A program made the position numbers and the translations under genes. Positions 56,857 through 64,000 of a stretch of 64,000 bases of DNA are shown piece by piece (position 1 is the first letter of the stretch; each line of letters opens with the position of its first letter). Source of the stretch: Austropuccinia psidii (lineage: Eukaryota > Basidiomycota > Pucciniomycetes > Pucciniales > Sphaerophragmiaceae); the NCBI GenBank assembly GCA_023105745.1, contig JALGQZ010000019.1:3658001-3722000 (forward strand), read 5' to 3'. The notes beneath the pieces were generated by a model. The model did not search any database and was not told where the DNA came from. It saw only the letters and a program-made list of their open reading frames with translations.

Positions 56857-59800
56857 CCTTGTCCAAAGATGTTGTAAATACTTTAACAGAAATTAAAAAT
56901 AGTATATTACCTTTAAAAGAAATTAAAGACAGTTTATTATCACTACAAGAAATAAATAACAATTTATCTTCTTTAACAAAAATTGTTGTGCAAAACAAGA
57001 AAGAAATTGACAACATTAAGTTTATTGTTGAAAATAATAAACCAAAGAATTTAATTGACAATACTCAAAAATTAATACAAGGACAACAAGAATTGTATAA
57101 ATACATAAAAGATATCAAAGACAAAACTTTGACAATCAATTATGATGTGAGTATTGACAATCTTACAGAAAAATTGAATAAATTAAGTATTTCTGTAGAA
57201 AAATTTGAAGAAAAGACTTCATCACACCAAAAATTACTTTTGGACCATGTGGAAAAAAGTGATGAAGCAAGAATGCATCTGAAAGATGATATTCAGAGTG
57301 AAATAAGGCTTATCACTGAAAAAATGGATAAAATTAATGAAGCTAATTTAAATATGCCAAAGTTATCAACACCATTTTCTCATATAAGAAGCCCTGTTAA
57401 AACAAAAGAGGAATTGTCAAATCCTTTCATAACAGACTTGAGTCACCAAGATAATAACCAAGTCTTAATGAAGGAAGCACCTCAATTGAAGGAATGGCCA
57501 ATATTCACAGGAGAAGGTGAATATGACCACATGTCATTTATTAAAACAATTGACATGTTGCAAGAAGATTATGCCATACCAGATGAATTAATCACTGCAA
57601 GATTACATTCTTTGTTTGAGAAATCTGCAAAAAGATGGTATTATGGCATAAGACAAACAAATGGTAAAAATACCTGGTCTTGGTGGAAACAAGAAATAAT
57701 CACCAAGTGGGCAAATGATGCCTGGAGGTATAAGATAGAAAATGCATTTGAAAACTCTTTCTTTGACCCAGAGAAAGACAAGCCTTTAACTTGGTTCTTG
57801 AAACAAGTTGAAAGGCTTAATGCACTGTACCCAGAAATGTCACAAAAGATGGTGCACATGAAAATACTTAAAAAATGTGGAGGGGAACTAGAACATGCCC
57901 TAAGAAGCAGGTGTATAGAACCATGCTCCACAGAAGAGTATATAAATGCACTAGAAGATATAGTGACAAGAACAAAAATTGGCAGGACTTGGAAAAAATT
58001 GGACATTAAAAGCCCAAATAAACCATTTATCAAAAAAGATAAATCAAAAGAATCCTTTAAGCCCAATACATCCAACAATAATGAGCAAAGAAAATGCCAT
58101 AAATGTGGAGGTATTGGACACTTAGCCAATAATTGCCTTAAAAAAGCAAAAATTAATGAAATTGTGGAAACAGGAAGCCACAATGACAAAGAAGAGGAAT
58201 CTTACTCTGAAAAAGAGACAGAAGAGTCAGAAAGCTCTGAAAGTTATGAAATCAATATAATTAATGCACAAATTAATAATATTGACTTGATTTATGAAGT
58301 ACTGGATGTTAATACAAACTTACCACAAGTTGGAACATCTGACACAAACCTAACAAACATACAAGATGCCAAAATGTATAGAACCAAACCTGCAAGAGGA
58401 ATGGGATATACAGCTGGAAAATCAAGTATAAGTACTGTTATGGTTGATAACCAGGAAGGAAAAGTTAACTTGGATACAGGAGCATATTGCACTTGTGTTG
58501 GCAAAAGTTATTTAAAAACCATTGTCCAAAATTGGCAAGAAAAACTTATGCCAATACAAGGTGTCAAATTTAGTAGTGCAAGTGAGAGCATGAAGCCCCT
58601 GGGAATAATTGATTTAACACTAATTTTTCCTCATCCCTCACAATGTGTCAGGATTAAAGTAGAGTTTGTAGTAATGGACAACTGTACTAGTAATCATTTC
58701 ATACTTGGAAATGACTACTTATCAATCTATGGTATAGATATCTCCAACCAAAAAGACAGATATTTTACCATAGGAGATAACAAAAGGCAAAAGTTTGGCT
58801 TCTTAAACAACAAAAAACAAATCACAGTTATTAAGAAGGAAGAAAAAATTCCAGAAAAGGAAATTTTTATATCTGAACAACTTAAAGAGGCAGAATTCAA
58901 TCAAGAATTAACAGAAAAAATGAAAGAAAAATTGATTGACCTCTTATTTAAGTATAAAAATGCCTTTGCAACTGACAAAGAACCACTAGGTGCCATAATT
59001 GGACATGAAGTGGATATAATTCTTAATGTAGAAAAACCTTACCCACCTTTATTAAGAAGACCTGCTTATCCAGCCAGTCCAAAAGCTAGAGAAGCCTTAG
59101 AGGTACACATTAAAGAATTAATGGACCTTGGAGTATTAAGAAAGGTTGGACATAATGAACAAGTAGAAGTTACTACACCTGTCATTATAACTTGGCATAA
59201 TGGGAAGTCAAGGATGGTAGGAGACTTCAGAGCCCTGAATACCTATACCATTCCAGACAGATATCCAATACCCAGAATCCATGAAACATTGACCCAATTG
59301 TCACAAGCTAAGTTCATCACAGCTATGGATGCTCTTAAGGGTTTTCATCAAAATGTCTTAACAGACAATGCCAAGAAACTACTAAGAATAATAGTCCATT
59401 GTGGGATTTTTGAATACTTAAGAATGCCATTTGGAATAAAAAATGCACCTTCCCATTATCAAAGAATGATGAATACCATATTTCCTGAGGAATTATCAGA
59501 AGGATGGTTAATTATCTATATTGATGATATTATAGTTTGCTCAGAAACTTGGGAAAATCACCTTACAAGACTAGAAAGGGTACTACAGAAAATAGTCCAA
59601 GTGAATATGAAAATCTCCTTGAAAAAGTGTCATTTTGCATATAGTGAATTAAAAGCACTAGGACATGTGGTATCTGGACTTAGTCTAGGTATAGACAAAA
59701 ATAAAGTAGCAGCAGTACTACTTAAACCAATGCCTCAAACCAAAAAAGAAATGCAATCATTTCTAGGATTTGCTGGTTACTATAGACAACATATAAAGGA

Positions 59801-61962
59801 CTTTGCAAAAATTGCTAAATCCTTGTATAAGCTATGTGACCAACAAACAGTCTATGAGATGACAGAAGAAAGAGTCAAGGCATATGAAGAATTGAAAAAT
59901 TCCTTAACCAATGCCCCATTCCTTCTAATGCCAGATTGGAAACTACCCTTCAAACTGTACATTGATGCTTGTGGAGAAGGACTAGGTGCTGCACTTCACC
60001 AAACACAAATTATCAATGATAAACCAGTGGAAGGACCAATTTGTTTCATTTCAAGGCAAATAAAGCCAACAGAAGCAAGGTATGGAGCAAGCCAAATGGA
60101 ATGCTTATGCCTAGTGTGGGCTTTAGAAAAATTGCATTATTATTTGGATGGCACAGTATTTGATGTAATCACAGACTGTAATGCTGTGAAATCACTATTA
60201 AATATGAAGACTCCAAACAGACATATGCTGAGATGGCAAATTGCTATCCAGGAATATAGAGGAAATATGACTATTGTTCATAAATCTGGAAATATTCACA
60301 AAAATGCAGATGGTCTCAGCAGATGGGCTCTAGCAAATACCCCTGATAATCCAGCATGGGTACCACAAGAAGAGCACCATATAGAAGGAATATGTGTTAC
60401 AGACATTGGCACATAATTCTTTAACCAAGTTAAAGAAAGCTATAAGACAGACAAAAATTGCCATATCTTAAGCCAACTTCTAATGAAAGACTGCAAAGAT
60501 CCATCACTTTCATCAAAATTAGATGAAATATGGAAAAAGGCATATGATGAAGGAAGATTTCACCTCCTTGATGGAATCCTTTACCATAGAACAAAACACA
60601 CATGTGTTATGGCCTTAACAGACAGAACACTAATAAACACCATTCTACATGAGTGTCATGATAGTGTTGCATCTGGACATCTCTCAGAAGATAGGACACT
60701 AGAGAGGGTGAAAACCTGCTCTTGGTGGCCAAATTGGAAGAAAGATGTTTCAGAGTACTGCCAAACCTGTGACAGATGTCAAAAAGCCAACAGAGCCACA
60801 GGAAAGAAATTTGGAATGATGATCCAAATCCAAGAACCAAAATCCCCATGGGAAATAGTTCATATGGATTGGGTAACAGCCTTACCTCCAGGAGGAGACA
60901 GGAGTTATAATGCATTCCTAGTGTTAGTTGACAGATACAGCAAAACTCCCATGTTCTTACCATGTCATAAGGATGACACAGCTATGGATACAGCCATAAT
61001 GATATGGAATAAAGTCATTAGCCATACAGGCTTATTCCAAAATATTATAAGTGACAGAGACCCAAAGTTCACTTCAGCATTATGGACAAATCTCCATAAC
61101 TTGTTTGGGACAAAATTATCATTCTCAACAGCTTATCATCCCCAAACTGATGGTTTAGCAGAAAGAATGATACAGACTCTAGAGGATATGATCAGAAGAT
61201 TCTGTGCTTATGGGCTAGAATTCAAAGATTCTGATGGTTTTACCCATGATTGGTGCACACTAATACCAGCACTTGAACTGGCATACAAGACATCAATCCA
61301 TTCTTCTACTGGCAAAACACCAGCAATGCTAGAGAAAGGTTGGAATCCAAGACTTCCTTATGATACCCTCAAAAAGGACTTAGTGGATATACATCCAACA
61401 GCAAGCAGTTTCAAGATAATGCTTGACAAAGCAAGACACCATGCAAACAGATGCATGCAAGATTCTTTTAAATATGCAAAAGAAAGATGGGATAAAAGTC
61501 ATAAGCCACCTGATTTCAAAATAGGGGACTTGGTTTTAGTATCAACCCTTAATTTCAATAACATAAAACGCCCAAAAAAAATTGAAAGATTCCTTTGCAG
61601 GACCATTTATGATAAAAGCACTTCATGGACCCAATGCTGTGCAAGTGGAACTCACAGGTGAACTAATGAACAAACACCCAACTTTCCCTGTAAGTCTAAT
61701 AAAACCTTACAGTTCAAGTGACAAAGAGTTATTTCCACTAAGAAATAAACCCCCACTTGAGATTCCCCCCTTGGAAGAAGGAGAGGAAAAGAAAATAGTA
61801 AAAGTCCTTAAAGAAAGAAGGACAAGAAACAAAAAAGAAAGAGAATACCTTGTAAGGTATAGAAATTCAACTCAAGAAGATGAATGGCTACTTGAAAAAG
61901 ATATAACAAATGCTGATAAACTACTAAGAAGGTTCAGACATGAAAGAAAACCTGAAAAATAA
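56841..61962 (+). pseudogene. Gag-Pol polyprotein of element B, one nonsense codon and one frameshift
   Basis: Zinc knuckle at 58095, protease DTGA near 58473, YIDD near 59517, RNase H YIDACG near 59960. An intact integrase core follows: HMDWVTALP near 60865, SDRDPKF near 61055, LAERMIQT near 61160. The chromodomain-like tail ends at 61962. A TAA at 60414-60416 stands where A has GAA, between RNase H and integrase. An A8 run at 61574-61581 has one base more than the corresponding AAAGAAA of A and shifts the frame after NFNNIK. The frame resumes from 61582. Copy A is sound at both of these places, and B is sound where A has its stop. Confidence 0.9.
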
Positions 61963-62068
61963 AAAAGTTAAGCATTATTGAGCTTCAAGACTAACAAAGT
62001 CTATTGAAGAGGTAGGACAGTGGATGATACCCTTATCATACATATCAGATTGTGGTACAATCTTTTTT

Positions 62069-62080
62069 GGTGGTAGGGAA
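62069..62080 (+). other. Polypurine tract of element B
   Basis: GGTGGTAGGGAA directly before the 3' LTR, identical to that of element A. Confidence 0.7.
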
Positions 62081-64000
62081 TGTGAGCCTTTGAGATATGA
62101 CCACATACCCAATAAGGTCACAAAGAGATCAAGAATAATTATACCTTTAATATAATTATACTAAAATTACTTAGAATAATTATACATTAAAATTAATTAC
62201 TTAAATATACAAAAAATACCATAAATTGACACAAAAATTGGTTTAACTTAAAAACCAATGAATAAACATGTAAAATAAATTATACCATTGGATTCCCCAT
62301 GGAAAAATACACATATACCATTTTTATGGCATATCTGTAAAGTCAATATTTAATGAATTATAAGGTATAATACCTTATAAAAAACATAAAATCCTATTTA
62401 TCTCAGAAACCAATGAAACAACATGTGAAATAAATTGTACCAGTGGATTCCCCATAAAAATCCACACATAAAACAATTAATAAGCTAATTCTCAAAGTCA
62501 ATACTTAAGGAATTATCCTGAATATATGCACTTTTTTGGTCAACGCATATATTCAAGGATCATAGCTAATATCTTCTAAACTATACATGATAGAATTATG
62601 AACCAAAAATAAAGTTACCACGTAATTACTGTAAGAATACAGATATGAACTTTATTTTACAAATTATAAACAAGGTTAAAACCTATGATGAAATATTGAT
62701 AAAAATCAACAGAGCTGTTGACCACTTTGTTGTGAAAGTGGTCCAAACTTAAAAAAAAGTATACAGTTGGATTCTACTAGTTCATTCGTGAAGAATGATG
62801 TAATTTGTATTATTAAATTCAGGGTATAACCCCCTGAAATCAAGGTTTGAAGTTTATAATATTGAATTTCGACAGAAAAGATGAGTTACAAGAAAAATCA
62901 TCAAAATTAGAGTTTTGATGATGTAATGATAAGCTCTTGGCAGCATAATAAGGTTATGCGAGGCTATCAGAATTCACTCTCTGAATTGCTGTAGCGTGTA
63001 AATCTTAAAAGTTATTGAAGATCAAAGTTTGAGCTTAAATTGAGCAGTTATGATCACCTACTGTAACCTTAAATTAAGTTTAACAGTCACAAGAGTGATA
63101 AAATTGATGAATACTATTAGTTTATGATTAAAACTAATAAAATCCACAAAATTTGGGGTTCTGCCAAGCCTCTGATGTCATCAAACTTAAAGTTACAGTG
63201 ATAACTTTAAATAATGGTGCAATAATGATGTAAGATGGTTTGATCATGATGTAATCACCCTCAAACCTTAAAATATTGATCAATTCCAGTGGATATGATC
63301 AGTACACGTCTACTAGAAGCCTGTTGGACTCTAGGAGGGAGGTATTTACTATAAATAGAGCTCTTTTTACTCTATTTTCCCCTCAGACGCATCAAAAACA
63401 TTAAAATCAATTAAATAAAAGGTAATTTCTTTATTCTTTATATATAAAACTCTTATATTATTAAAGACCAAAGATCATCTTATTATTAATCACCACTTTT
63501 ACGTGATTAAATCAATTTTTTAATTGTTTTTGTTATAAATCTCTCTATAAACTCATTTCCACGTAAAATCAAGAATTTTAGTAAAAATTCTTTATTTTTT
63601 ATTGTAAATACAATTTGAAAAAGTTGTATTATATTCTTTTGGCGTAAAATATCTCAAAATTATTATTTCAAGTGTTAAAAGTAGGTTATTTCATCTTATT
63701 ATGACTCTTAATAATTCTTATTTAATATAAATAGTATTTATATTAATATATAACTTTAATATTGGTAATATTATTGTTATTAATTGTTTTTTATTCATAA
63801 AAAACAATTTTTTACGCCTTTATTATTTGTTTGTAACAATAACAAAGAGCTTTATAATATATTAATTATTTTATATTAATATATTATTTTCAATATTATA
63901 ATCTTATATAATATTAATTATATTATTATATTTATTTAATAATATAATATTTTTACGCCATAATAATAATATTTCTTTATTATTATTATTATTTTAATCT
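62081..64000 (+). repeat. 3' LTR of element B, cut by the window end
   Basis: The first 1920 bp of an LTR matching 53409-55434, with TATAAATA at 63350-63357. The last 100 or so bases lie outside the window. Confidence 0.92.

Larger units (their letters stand above)
53409..64000 (+). mobile_element. LTR retrotransposon B, sister copy of A, runs off the window
   Basis: The 5' LTR (53409-55434), internal region and first 1920 bp of the 3' LTR (from 62081) are present. The organisation and nearly every motif match element A. It is inserted in the gag of element C after GATTA, so the right target copy should be GATTA beyond 64000. The two LTRs differ at several sites, including a roughly 20-bp deletion near 63703 in the 3' LTR. 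Confidence 0.92.

Overview
The window is AT-rich nuclear DNA of a basidiomycete fungus, most likely a rust (Pucciniales). The evidence is short introns (about 75-110 bp) in two fungal-type genes and a dense, nested load of Ty3/gypsy chromovirus-like retrotransposons, MULE and PIF/Harbinger DNA transposons. From memory, the Gag/Pol proteins resemble predicted proteins of the myrtle rust Austropuccinia psidii; I could not search this.

Layout. 419-4740: a decayed MULE with FAR1-like, MULE transposase and OTU-like domains on the minus strand, with matching ends and an 8-bp target duplication. 6726-7202 and 17908-19485: two halves of one decayed, unrecognised multi-exon minus-strand gene, split by LTR retrotransposon A (7203-17907). 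21135-26747: a degenerate gag-pol fragment between two outward-facing LTRs (called E). 27097-29139: a foldback element rich in palindromic 22-bp repeats. 34169-36243: an island with two apparently intact convergent host genes, a predicted mitochondrial TPR protein and a UPF0598/DUF4505 protein. 36284-40505: a decayed PIF/Harbinger transposon with TAA target duplication. 40753-42558: an antisense LTR. 42600-53408: an old element C, interrupted by minus-strand element D (43372-52803, target duplication AAGAG) and by element B (53409 to beyond the window end), a sister copy of A.

How the parts work. The two host genes appear intact and independent of the transposons. Elements A and B share one plan: a spliced upstream ORF (ORF A), then Gag-Pol in the -1 frame. 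At the junction all three related copies (A, B, E) keep the canonical slippery heptamer T TTC CCA a few bases before the ORF A stop. Comparing A with B, substitutions in the overlap are mostly synonymous in ORF A and mostly replacing in the alternative open frame. This suggests that ORF A is the real coding frame and that Gag-Pol is reached by -1 frameshifting. Element D has a comparable G GGA AAA heptamer at its gag/pol junction. No element is free of lesions: A has one nonsense codon in integrase, B one nonsense codon and one frameshift, D two frameshifts and one stop in the chromodomain.
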